DNA of 64,000 nucleotides from JACMLD01 sp044227095 (GTDB taxonomy: Bacteria > Bacteroidota > Bacteroidia > Chitinophagales > Chitinophagaceae). The notes beneath the pieces are model-generated. The model made no database searches. It was not told the DNA's origin and worked only from the letters and a program-made list of their open reading frames with translations. Location: the NCBI GenBank assembly GCA_044227095.1, contig JBGAFV010000002.1, forward strand, positions 248,001 through 312,000, in the 5' to 3' direction. The stretch's first letter is position 1, and the number at the start of each line of letters is the position of its first letter. The translations under genes were made by a program, and so were the position numbers. Below are positions 15,663 to 23,302 of this stretch, one piece after another.

Positions 15663-17189
15663 TTATAACATCAAATCAGTTTTTTCGGCGGCGATATATT
15701 CCTGGTAAATAAGCGTCCTTTTTTTCACACCGGCTATTTTCCCCAGTTGCAGACAATTCCATTCCCCGTTTTCAAATGGGCCATTAATGCTGTTGGAGGC
15801 ATCATATATTAAACCGGCGTGCGGTTCGTCGCTCATCCAGTAGCGGTCATGAAAGCTATTTTTGGTTTTTGCCAGTTCCAGTTTTGTAAGTTTAAGCAAT
15901 GATGTTCCCCGGTAGGTATTTTGAATCAGTTGCCATAATAGTTTGTATTGGTTGGTTAATTCACCTGCATCAATACCATCGTGTTTGCCCGTGTTTTTAT
16001 GAAAACCCTGTATGATAATTGAAGTAATACCATTTTGTCCGATAGCAACAAGTAATGCGTTAAGAAAAACCTGCTGACTGATGTTGGGTACTGTTATTTT
16101 GCTATTTTGTTCAATGATGGGACCAAGAAAATAAGGGTCAACGATGCGGATCTGTTTTCCCAGGGTACTGAGAACACTAACTATTTTATCATTGAGTTCA
16201 ATTGCTGCTTGTTTTCGATCCGGGGCTGCTGACAATTCCCAGTGTTGATCGCTAATGGAGGGAGATGTAGTTATTTCCTTACCCATCATTATTTCTCTGC
16301 CGAATGCATCCTTTAATAACGTCGCTGCAATATGTGGAATGATGTTGAGGTTTCTTAAAATCGTATACTGCTCGGCGTATTGCGTTGTCTCCGTTAATTT
16401 ATCAGCAATTCTAAGCTGGCCCCGGCCGTCATTGTTGTCTAAAGGAATTTCCCAGGTGCCTTTATTTACATCAATATTTGTTTTACCGATAATCCGGGTG
16501 CCATCTATATTTCTCGCTTCAAGGATATGGTTGGTTTTAAATGCGCCGTCCATTTGAATAAAGCCCTTTAGTTTTATTTTGCCTGTGGAACGGTTGGTTT
16601 TTTCAGCAAAATCGCAATAAATATCCCTTTGCTGCCGCACTGCATTGATTTGATTATTCAATTTTTCAAATAAATATTGTTCTGGTAATAAACCTGCGGG
16701 CGTAATGGGTTTAATGATTTCATTGTGCGCATATCCAGAAATAAAGTCGCAATTATTCTTTTCATCCAACAAAAATGGTATTACAGCATCAGGCTCCTCC
16801 TGCCTGTATAACACAGGATGTCGTGATTTGCTGAAAATCGGGATGTCGCCTACCTGCAGGTGGTTATTTTCTATTTGATGCCAAAAGGTTGGATTCAGTC
16901 TGAATTGTATATCCGGATAGCCAGGCATGCTCTTTATATAGGCATTGTTTGCAATCAATGCCTGAAATATTGTTGCAATAGTTTTGTCTTCACCTATTAC
17001 CAGCCATTGCTTGATTTTTTTTTCCGGCCATAAGAAAGTTGCATTATTTTTTGCACCTTTTTTATCATACCAGAATGGCTCACCGGGCGGTGCCAGTTCG
17101 TTTAATTCCTTCAGGTATGCAAAAAATACATAGTCTATTGCTTCAGCAGAAATCGTCAGAAGCGATAAGAGTGACGCGTTGGGAGACAT
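15663..17189 (-). CDS. Unknown protein with degenerate phospholipase-D-like C-terminus
   Basis: The 508-residue protein has, in its C-terminal half, QIRIVDPYFLGP, then FHDRYWMSDE and SNSINGPFENGEW. This order of a DPYF strand, an HDRY motif and an asparagine-serine turn resembles the PLD-like fold of restriction or defence proteins, with HDR in place of HKD. The N-terminal half (1-250) is beta-rich and unknown. No membrane segment is present. It is the third gene of the operon, 41 bp after AbiEii and directly before the 528-residue gene. The function could be nucleic-acid cleavage or binding. It may belong to the VPA1262-like group, but I cannot confirm that. Confidence 0.65.
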   Translation of the reverse strand: MSPNASLLSLLTISAEAIDYVFFAYLKELNELAPPGEPFWYDKKGAKNNATFLWPEKKIKQWLVIGEDKTIATIFQALIANNAYIKSMPGYPDIQFRLNPTFWHQIENNHLQVGDIPIFSKSRHPVLYRQEEPDAVIPFLLDEKNNCDFISGYAHNEIIKPITPAGLLPEQYLFEKLNNQINAVRQQRDIYCDFAEKTNRSTGKIKLKGFIQMDGAFKTNHILEARNIDGTRIIGKTNIDVNKGTWEIPLDNNDGRGQLRIADKLTETTQYAEQYTILRNLNIIPHIAATLLKDAFGREIMMGKEITTSPSISDQHWELSAAPDRKQAAIELNDKIVSVLSTLGKQIRIVDPYFLGPIIEQNSKITVPNISQQVFLNALLVAIGQNGITSIIIQGFHKNTGKHDGIDAGELTNQYKLLWQLIQNTYRGTSLLKLTKLELAKTKNSFHDRYWMSDEPHAGLIYDASNSINGPFENGEWNCLQLGKIAGVKKRTLIYQEYIAAEKTDLML

Positions 17190-17230
17190 TGTCGTTGTTT
17201 AATTAATAAACCATACAAGCGGATTTCTTT

Positions 17231-18298
17231 TTATGCTGGTGGTTTGTCCAGCATATAGATATGGTACCAATAAAAAAATGCTTCCGGGTTTGTCTTTTTC
17301 AACTTGTTAAGCCTTGTATTGAAAGGTTGTTCGATGTTCCAACCGGCTATCTCAAGTGGATTGCTGAAGCGGTTTATCAAACTTTCTTTGCGGCGTATTA
17401 AAACAGACATGTAAGCTGCTTTTGATGCATGGGCAATTGCTTTTTCGATGGTATATGTCTCCGAAAAAATATAGCCTTTTATTTGTTTTAAACCGCGCTC
17501 CAGGGCTTCAATTTCCCCTTTACCATCTTTTCCCCTCGTACACAAGTGGAGCGCCGTGTGATAGATGTCATCGAGTACAACATTACTGTCCTGTCCCAAT
17601 GACCGGTACCTGAGCTCCGCCAGTGCAAACCGTTCAAAAGTACCTCCAATCGTTTCCGCATGATCAGCAACATCAAACAGATGCCCGACATCGTAGAGCT
17701 GCTTGATGATTTCCATTGATCTGCTAACACCGTTTTTCGTGTAGGGAATACCGGTAGTGTATGGCGCGAAGGCAGTTAATTTATCCCCCAGCAAATCATT
17801 AAGTGAAGGCACATTTACGCTCAATGTCGGTCCTTCCTGCTGTACAAATACAGAATCTATCGCCAGTGGGACAAGATGCTTATATTTTTGTTCTTCAAAC
17901 AGGATATCCAGTAGTATATACTCTTCAGTTGGTGCTGTTTTATAGATAGGGGAATAGTAGAATTTATAATGCGCTTTTTGTATGACATACCCCGCTGGCC
18001 TTTCCTGTTCCTCCACGCGTGTAAAGCCCTTGTCGGCAGCTATTGTATCAAATGCTGGTTGGAGATTGGTTTGTTCCTTCATAATGATATCTATATCGAT
18101 TGACAGACGCCTGGAGGAATTCATATGCAACATCAATGCAGTTCCACCTTTGAAAACAAAACTGAGCCTGCTTGTCGCAAGGCCTTCCAGCAACAGCAAT
18201 GCGCGGATTACTTTTTCCACCAGGATTGGATCCGCATTCTTATTTTGGGCAGAGGCCTTTTTCAACCAGTCTGCACTAAGCGTTGCCCTGGAAATCAT
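17231..18298 (-). CDS. AbiEii/AbiGii-family nucleotidyltransferase toxin, intact
   Basis: The 355-residue, full-length protein has FVFKGGTALMLHM (about 47-59, GG at 51-52) and LSIDIDII with aspartates at 68 and 70, followed by a family-typical LNDLLGDKLTAFAP and the SMEIIKQLYDVGHLFD segment. These define the nucleotidyltransferase toxin of type IV AbiE systems, some members of which modify tRNA. It overlaps the gene upstream by 23 bp, and that gene has the shape of a cognate antitoxin (DUF6577-like). Unlike the copy near 9.2 kb, this one shows no damage. It is the second of four genes transcribed together. Confidence 0.88.
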   Translation of the reverse strand: MISRATLSADWLKKASAQNKNADPILVEKVIRALLLLEGLATSRLSFVFKGGTALMLHMNSSRRLSIDIDIIMKEQTNLQPAFDTIAADKGFTRVEEQERPAGYVIQKAHYKFYYSPIYKTAPTEEYILLDILFEEQKYKHLVPLAIDSVFVQQEGPTLSVNVPSLNDLLGDKLTAFAPYTTGIPYTKNGVSRSMEIIKQLYDVGHLFDVADHAETIGGTFERFALAELRYRSLGQDSNVVLDDIYHTALHLCTRGKDGKGEIEALERGLKQIKGYIFSETYTIEKAIAHASKAAYMSVLIRRKESLINRFSNPLEIAGWNIEQPFNTRLNKLKKTNPEAFFYWYHIYMLDKPPA

Positions 18299-19061
18299 GA
18301 TTGCCGAATGTTTTTTTTATTAAATTGTTTTCTGCGAGAAAGGTAGCTATTTTTTTACGTTTTGATTTTCTTGCGGCATAGCGGAGCAGTTTATTCTGGT
18401 TGATGGTAAACCGTTCATATGCATTCCTAAAAATGCCGGCTTTTTCATTATTGTCCATGTAATTAAATTCATCGTCTCCATATAGGTCAACCAGCATTTT
18501 TTCGATTGTTACTGTTGGCACGCTCTGGATGAATTGAAGGGGTGCCTCGGTTGTCAACTGACGGATAATAATACTGATAGTATTTGCTTGCAGTATGTAT
18601 CTGGAGATAGTTTCTTCATTTGGTTTTAACCAGACTTGTTGCCTGACGTGGTCTTTAATAAAATCAAAAACAGCTGCGCTTCCCTCCTTTTCGACATCCA
18701 CCAGCATAAATTTTGACCCGGATAAATGATGCTGAAATGTTTTGATCATATCATTTTCCCATATACAATAATTGATGTAGGGAAACTGTTGTTTTATTTG
18801 TTGGTGTAGTCTTTTCAGGCCAGGGTGGATAACTGGCAGGAAGCGGATGTTGTTTCCGCGGGTAAAAATTCCTCTGCCAATTCTCTCAAGCTCCCCATGC
18901 TGTACAAGTTCCCATATTCTCCAGTTAACAGTTGATTTGGGTATTTCTGGCTCCAGTGCGCGGTAGAACGCAAAAATATCCTCAGTTGTAAACTGGATAT
19001 TGACAGCAAATTGCTCTTTTAATTGGGGGATGTGTAATTGTTTGATAGACGATATTTTAAT
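18276..19061 (-). CDS. DUF6577-like antitoxin with a non-standard or lost start
   Basis: An obvious ATG at 18749 gives only 157 residues, but the frame stays coding-like for another 104 codons upstream (QFTTEDIFAFYRALEP, then STVNWRIWELVQHGELERIG), a winged helix typical of AbiEi-like and DUF6577 antitoxins. Upstream of 18749 there is no ATG, GTG or TTG before the in-frame TAA at 19076-19074. The best match to the expected N-terminus is an ATT at 19061 (IKISSIKQL). Either a rare ATT start is used, a mutation removed ATG, or only the C-terminal part is made. It precedes the AbiEii gene with an overlap, and an operator lies upstream. Confidence 0.7.
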   Translation of the reverse strand: MKISSIKQLHIPQLKEQFAVNIQFTTEDIFAFYRALEPEIPKSTVNWRIWELVQHGELERIGRGIFTRGNNIRFLPVIHPGLKRLHQQIKQQFPYINYCIWENDMIKTFQHHLSGSKFMLVDVEKEGSAAVFDFIKDHVRQQVWLKPNEETISRYILQANTISIIIRQLTTEAPLQFIQSVPTVTIEKMLVDLYGDDEFNYMDNNEKAGIFRNAYERFTINQNKLLRYAARKSKRKKIATFLAENNLIKKTFGNHDFQGNA

Positions 19062-19095
19062 AAATTTATCAAATTATTGGCATTTTTCAATAAAT

Positions 19096-19160
19096 TTTGC
19101 CGTTAATTGGATTGTTGTCATTTCAAATTACCGGCAAAATAATCAATTTTTGCCGGTAAT
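19096..19160. promoter_or_regulatory. Operator of the second AbiE locus (three half-sites)
   Basis: ATTACCGGCAAAA (19127-19139) and TTTTGCCGGTAAT (19148-19160) form a 13-bp perfect inverted repeat with an 8-bp spacer. A third half-site, TTTTGCCGTTAAT at 19096-19108, differs by one base. The array lies 35-100 bp upstream of the antitoxin frame on the minus strand. The layout parallels the operator at 8546-8600 although the sequences differ. Confidence 0.75.
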
Positions 19161-19198
19161 TTACTATAAAACTAGAGACAAGAGCTGCACAAAAGAAC

Positions 19199-19306
19199 TT
19201 AGTTTTTTACAAACCGCTCCCACTCTGCTATTGCCACCTCAATGCCGCAAGCCGTAGATTTTTTTAAATAAAGTTGTCCTTCTATCCTGATGATTTGCAG
19301 TTCCAG
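19199..19306 (-). CDS. Small frame without a standard start, C-terminal-like
   Basis: The frame reads ELQIIRIEGQLYLKKS and ends with AIAEWERFVKN at a TAA (19199-19201). The composition is protein-like and overlaps the end of the decayed gene at 19282-19634 in another frame. An in-frame TGA sits just upstream and the only candidate starts are CTG codons, so it may be a remnant. No family is recognised. Confidence 0.3.
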   Translation of the reverse strand: MELQIIRIEGQLYLKKSTACGIEVAIAEWERFVKN

Positions 19307-19634
19307 AAATTCAGATCAGGCTCATCTGGGTGCGCGGCAATAAAAGCGCGCGTCTGTTTTTTCACTTTAGCAAAATGGGCGCCCGACTGGATGCCAATTT
19401 GATAAATAGCATCGGATGCTTTTGATTCGAGCCGGTTAAACCTGTCTGCAGTAATGCCGGGTTGATAATTGCCAGGTAATTAATTTTATTCTGATAGCAC
19501 TTGGAATGAGATGCGAATGATTCCAGTAACCGATTTATTTCTGCTACGATTCTGATGAGCAACTTCATTAAACTTAAAATATTACAAGTAGACAAATCAG
19601 ATATGGCTGAGTTTAACTTTTTATACTTAGCCAA
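19282..19634 (-). pseudogene. Frameshifted element-borne gene of unknown function
   Basis: The first 60 codons (MAKYKKLNSAISDLS, then LLIRIVAEINRLLESF) are open from ATG 19634. The frame then turns into low-quality sequence. From about 19457 the +1 frame carries a clearly coding continuation (ITADRFNRLESKASDAIYQI, then AHFAKVKKQTRAFIAAHP) up to a TAG at 19282-19284. A single indel near 19460 therefore split a gene of about 117 residues. The family is unknown; the location just outside the transfer genes suggests an accessory ICE gene. Confidence 0.6.
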
Positions 19635-19679
19635 AAGAGATCTTTAAAAAGCAGATATGGCTGAGTTTAATTTTTTATA
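19598..19679. repeat. Direct duplication of a gene start
   Basis: A 28-base segment, CAGATATGGCTGAGTTTAAC and eight more bases at 19598-19625, recurs at 19652-19679 with one C/T difference. On the minus strand it encodes YKKLNSAIS, the N-terminus of the decayed gene at 19282-19634. The period is 54 bp, so a slip or unequal exchange duplicated the gene's first codons. Confidence 0.75.
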
Positions 19680-19882
19680 GTCAGGCATAAGTCATAGTGG
19701 GGAGGCAGACATAATGCATCCAAAATTATATACGCCAAATGTTATAAATATTACATGCAAAAAAAAACTTCCGATTGCCAATATAATACTTCCGTTTGCC
19801 AAACGATCTGCGGCTAATTTTACAGTGAGTAAAGCAACCGTTGCCCTGTTGAAATGGATGTTAACGTGAAAAATGAGGCAGC

Positions 19883-21055
19883 ATGGCATACAAACTGGAA
19901 TATCTTGATCAACTGGTAAAGGCGGCAGCTCCTGGCAGCCAGGCAGGTCACTTTACATTATCTGAAATGGATATCACCCGCATCCTGCGTGAAGCGTTAG
20001 AAGAAACAGATAAAATCAAAGTGCAACTGGTACAGGACGTATTCAGTTTTACCAAGGAAAAGGAAATAGAAGTCTATATCAAAAATTACCAGCTGGGTTG
20101 CACACATTTACTGGACAGGCTCTATCAACAGGAACAACTATTACAATTACCAGCTGCCCCTGCAACAAATTTTTACAAAAATTTTTACCAATCTATCCTG
20201 TCCCTGTTGTCTTTTATTGAAGAAAGGTTTTCAAAATATTTTGACCGGTTGGAAAAAGTGCCGGATGTGTACCTCGCACTCAGCAAGCAAGAGATGCGGC
20301 AAAAGCAGGATGAGCTAAAAATATTGCTGCAAGGGTTGCCCGGGGAATTTGTTACGGCCGGGTTACTGGTAAAGCTTCATGCTTTTGTTGACGACAGGTC
20401 AAATTACATGGCCACGTACAGGGACATCATGTTTTATAAAGAGCTGTTGAAAGAATTACAGGATGTCGACCAATGGAAAAAGGAGGCAAATGTCTATTCT
20501 GGTTTACAGCAATTGCTGGTCTACCTGAATTATAACGCCAAAGAATTTATTAATGAATTGGTGAATAAAATAGCTGCCGAATTACAAGGGCTGGATGATC
20601 TCAATGACAGGATTGACAGGTTACTGCTGTATTCAAAAACACTGAACCAGTTACAGCTTAAGCCAGACAGCGCTTTATTCTATCGCCATCCCAGTGTGAA
20701 AGTGCAATTGAGCACTTGGTTTGCCGAAGAGCTGGCTTACCTGGAACATATACTGGGAGGTCTCCAGGTCAAACAAAAAACAGATCAACCTGCAAGCGCA
20801 AAACAAAAGATTGTATGCAAGGTGCCGGTGGATCAATTGGGTATTTTTTTCCGTGCTGTCAGCGATCTGCACTTAATCGATAGCCCCTCTCAAAAAGCAA
20901 TGTTTGAACAAATCGCCCCCTGGCTTTCAACAACACATCGTATTGTACTATCTCCTGATAGTATGCGATCTAAATCTTATTCACCGGAAAAAAAAGACAT
21001 CGAAGCCGTGAAAGATATCCTGATGCAATTATTCAGGCAGGCTGGAAAATATTAA
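19883..21055 (+). CDS. Hypothetical ICE protein, helical
   Basis: The 390-residue protein is rich in long amphipathic helices and has two segments with heptad-like spacing (about 100-170 and 200-260). The C-terminal 80 residues (IVCKVPVDQLGIFFRAVSDL, then a loop and a terminal helix) resemble the small C-terminal domain found in several Bacteroidota element regulators that sense or bind cell-state proteins; RteC-like proteins are one candidate. This is resemblance only. It opens the plus-strand region leading to the transfer genes. No signal peptide or membrane segment. I cannot assign a function. Confidence 0.65.
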   Translation: MAYKLEYLDQLVKAAAPGSQAGHFTLSEMDITRILREALEETDKIKVQLVQDVFSFTKEKEIEVYIKNYQLGCTHLLDRLYQQEQLLQLPAAPATNFYKNFYQSILSLLSFIEERFSKYFDRLEKVPDVYLALSKQEMRQKQDELKILLQGLPGEFVTAGLLVKLHAFVDDRSNYMATYRDIMFYKELLKELQDVDQWKKEANVYSGLQQLLVYLNYNAKEFINELVNKIAAELQGLDDLNDRIDRLLLYSKTLNQLQLKPDSALFYRHPSVKVQLSTWFAEELAYLEHILGGLQVKQKTDQPASAKQKIVCKVPVDQLGIFFRAVSDLHLIDSPSQKAMFEQIAPWLSTTHRIVLSPDSMRSKSYSPEKKDIEAVKDILMQLFRQAGKY

Positions 21056-21059
21056 TATG

Positions 21060-21284
21060 CTATTCTTTGACCAGTGGAAGCAAGGTGTTGTTATCAAGAT
21101 AGTTCAGTAATTCATTGAGCAGGTGCTGGCTAAACCCGGTAAAACGAAACCATTCCTCCATTGGGCAATCCAACAATTCTTTTAAACAGGTGAGGCGGTT
21201 GATTTCAAACAAATGAGCAAGCGAGCGACTGATGGCCAGGTCGTGAACATTTTTGATCAGTATTTCGGCAGGCGCATTTTCCAT
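21060..21284 (-). CDS. Small protein resembling the RNA polymerase alpha C-terminal domain
   Basis: Taking ATG 21284 rather than the TTG at 21338, the protein has 74 residues. ILIKNVHDLAISRSLAHLFE, then RLTCLKELLDCPMEEWFRFT and a final helix LLNELLNYLDNN reproduce the helix pattern of alpha-CTD (the LxxSxRxxNxLxxxxIxTLxxL type, with a helix-hairpin-helix end). Alpha-CTD binds UP-element DNA and activators, so a DNA- or activator-binding role on the element is possible. It is convergent with the 390-residue gene, which ends 5 bp away. Confidence 0.55.
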   Translation of the reverse strand: MENAPAEILIKNVHDLAISRSLAHLFEINRLTCLKELLDCPMEEWFRFTGFSQHLLNELLNYLDNNTLLPLVKE

Positions 21285-21383
21285 AGCTATGCAAAGCGGA
21301 TTGGTTGATGAATATATGGGTCTGAAAAGAATTGCCAAATTAAAATTAATTATTTATTCAGCCATCAATTGGGCAAAAGTAAT

Positions 21384-21521
21384 ATGCACATAATAGTATT
21401 GGCATTGGCCATTGTGGCAAAGCAACAGGTCGTATCATTTTTTTTCAACACCAACAATTTGTCAATGAAGGAATTGAAAGGGGTACAGGGACGGCTGGAC
21501 TTGAAAAGGGGTATTCAATGA
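21384..21521 (+). CDS. Small hypothetical protein, 45 residues
   Basis: ATG at 21384, TGA at 21519-21521. The N-terminus (HIIVLALAIVAKQQVV) is hydrophobic and the C-terminus basic (KELKGVQGRLDLKRGIQ). It lies 42 bp upstream of the membrane-protein gene in the same direction. No family is recognised; it could be a remnant of a larger gene. Confidence 0.35.
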   Translation: MHIIVLALAIVAKQQVVSFFFNTNNLSMKELKGVQGRLDLKRGIQ

Positions 21522-21563
21522 TCGTTTATTTGTAAAAACAATGAAAGATTAAAAACTGATTGT

Positions 21564-21989
21564 ATGCTTAAAAATATCTCCTGGCAAAATTTCACAATGC
21601 TCATCGTATTGTTATGGATCATCTGGTATTGTTATGTAGGAATTGTGTACTACGCCAAAGACATAAAAAAGATTATAAAGTTTAAAGGCAACCGGATGTA
21701 TGCAAAAGAAACAACCAACAAGACGGCCGCCAATGAGAACGAACACGATGGTTTCACACAAGCACAAACATTGCGCAATAATATTGCGGGTATTTTAAAA
21801 AGTGCTTCTCAAAATAAATTTCCAAAAGAAGAACTGGTAATGGCATTGCAACTAAGTGTGCGGGAATATCCTGAATTAAAGCAATCAGCTTTCGAGGTAG
21901 CAATCAATCATTATATATCGCACGAAAGCGAAAAACAATGCTCCACGTCTTTCAGTGATGAAGACTTGCGGATGATTTGGATGGGTTAG
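21564..21989 (+). CDS. Hypothetical single-pass membrane protein
   Basis: The 141-residue protein has one membrane helix near the N-terminus (about 9-30, TMLIVLLWIIWYCYVGIVYY), then a basic patch (KDIKKIIKFKGNR) and a soluble, mostly helical C-terminal domain (55-141) with FPKEELVMALQLSVREYPEL. The positive patch after the helix suggests a cytoplasmic C-terminus. It stands upstream of the transfer operon in the same direction, 77 bp before a lipoprotein gene. The role is unknown; it could be an accessory transfer protein. Confidence 0.65.
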   Translation: MLKNISWQNFTMLIVLLWIIWYCYVGIVYYAKDIKKIIKFKGNRMYAKETTNKTAANENEHDGFTQAQTLRNNIAGILKSASQNKFPKEELVMALQLSVREYPELKQSAFEVAINHYISHESEKQCSTSFSDEDLRMIWMG

Positions 21990-22066
21990 GTGTGGGGCAT
22001 TTGTTTATTTCAGCGTATAGGAATGTCATCAGGGTAATTGATTAATTGTAACAGCTATTAAATAAT

Positions 22067-22606
22067 GTGTGTATGAGAATTGTGTGTATCCTGGTATTAT
22101 TTGTGGCTTGTTTTTTTAGCGCTTGCAAAAAAGAACCGATAAATGATCAAAATGACAGCGCAAGTGCTGATTTATCTCAGCGATCAAGGCGGTTTCCAAA
22201 ATTACCAAAGCCTTTATTGCCACTGACGATCTGCATTAACTCTTATGATGAATTAATTCAACTACTGGGGACAGACAATTTGATCGCCAAAGCGGCCGTC
22301 CTTGCAAATGGAGCAATCATGCAACCGGGCAGCGATTTACAAAATATAACCTATGAAGCCATTGCGCAAAACCAGCCTAATTCCCTATTTGGATCAAGGC
22401 TAATTGTGGAATGGCGTTGGCCTGGTGGCAACTGGCAATTAAACATCAGTGACGTGTGGTCACTGGGATGTGTGTATACCGTGTCAGGAGAACCACCCTA
22501 CACAAACCTGATTAAAGACGGCAATATCATTCAAATTAACACCTGTTTTTTCTGGGGTACAAATGAATTCACCGGGGAGCGTATTGATTATGTCATCATC
22601 GATTAA
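22067..22606 (+). CDS. Hypothetical lipoprotein upstream of traE
   Basis: The 179-residue protein has a signal peptide with lipobox FFSAC (cysteine about residue 20), followed by KKEPINDQ. The mature part has hydrophobic strands (LPLTICINSYDELIQLLG) and WPGGNWQLNISD. Two close ATGs (22067, 22073) make the start ambiguous by two codons. It is likely attached to the outer membrane and lies 40 bp before traE, so it may be part of the mating apparatus or an entry-exclusion factor. No family is recognised. Confidence 0.65.
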   Translation: MCMRIVCILVLFVACFFSACKKEPINDQNDSASADLSQRSRRFPKLPKPLLPLTICINSYDELIQLLGTDNLIAKAAVLANGAIMQPGSDLQNITYEAIAQNQPNSLFGSRLIVEWRWPGGNWQLNISDVWSLGCVYTVSGEPPYTNLIKDGNIIQINTCFFWGTNEFTGERIDYVIID

Positions 22607-22645
22607 AGGATTTACTTTTTTATAACCAATAAAGAAACGTGAAGT

Positions 22646-22981
22646 ATGAAACATTGGAGAAACCATTTATCGGAAACAAAAAGAAGGATGCAGTTCGCAT
22701 CGCTCAGCCTTGTGCTTGCAGTGATTGCCAGCACAGCGATGGCACAGGATGGTAACGCCGGCATCAATGAAGCCAATACCAAAGTACGCGGGTATTTTGA
22801 TTCCGGCACCAATCTCATGTATGCAGTAGGTGCCGTCGTGGGATTAATTGGCGCCGTAAAAGTTTATCAGAAGTGGAACAGCGGAGATCCTGATACCGGA
22901 AAGGTAGCGGCCGCCTGGTTCGGGAGTTGCGTTTTCCTCGTCGTGGTTGCAACTGTCATCAAATCATTTTTTGGTGTATGA
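22646..22981 (+). CDS. traE: Conjugative transposon protein TraE (DUF4134)
   Basis: The 111-residue protein starts with a basic N-terminus and signal-like segment ending at AQDGNAG. Two hydrophobic helices follow (about 57-75, YAVGAVVGLIGAVKVYQKW, and 90-107, FGSCVFLVVVATVI). The NSGDPDTGKVAAAWFGS loop between them is diagnostic of DUF4134/TraE. The architecture is that of a small VirB2-like pilin or inner-membrane component of Bacteroidota type IV secretion. Its stop overlaps traF by 4 bp. Confidence 0.93.
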   Translation: MKHWRNHLSETKRRMQFASLSLVLAVIASTAMAQDGNAGINEANTKVRGYFDSGTNLMYAVGAVVGLIGAVKVYQKWNSGDPDTGKVAAAWFGSCVFLVVVATVIKSFFGV

Positions 22982-23301
22982 GTACGAGCGTCTATTCCAT
23001 CAACAAGGGAATTAACAAACCAGTTGAGTTTAAAGGTTTGAAAGCGCAGTACATCTGGTGGCTCGGCGGCGGATTGATTGGATTACTCATAGTATTTGCC
23101 ATCCTATACATTATTGGCATCAACACGTTTGTTTGCCTTGGATTAATACTGGTACTGGGGATAGGATTGTTTACCAAGATTTATCAACTCAGCCATAATT
23201 ACGGGGAATATGGTATGATGAAAATGCTGGCAAAAAAAGGCATACCGCGTGTGATTAAAGCGAGAACCAGGAAATGTTTCGTGAATCTGAAAAACAACTG
23301 A
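22978..23301 (+). CDS. traF: Conjugative transposon protein TraF (DUF4133)
   Basis: The start is taken at ATG 22978, overlapping the TraE stop as ATGA, giving 107 residues. The order is a short N-terminal strand SVYSINKGINKPVEFKGLK, two adjacent hydrophobic helices (about 26-45 and 48-65, IWWLGGGLIGLLIVFAILY), then a basic tail with YGMMKMLAKKGIPR. DUF4133 proteins are the VirB3-like inner-membrane partners of the TraG ATPase, which is encoded directly downstream. Confidence 0.92.
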   Translation: MSTSVYSINKGINKPVEFKGLKAQYIWWLGGGLIGLLIVFAILYIIGINTFVCLGLILVLGIGLFTKIYQLSHNYGEYGMMKMLAKKGIPRVIKARTRKCFVNLKNN

Positions 23302-23302
23302 C

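Noticed and set aside
19714..19869. A 51-residue plus-strand frame just before the 390-residue gene
   Set aside because: It has KKKLPIANIILPFAKR-like pieces, but no ribosome site, no known pattern, and lies in decayed sequence.
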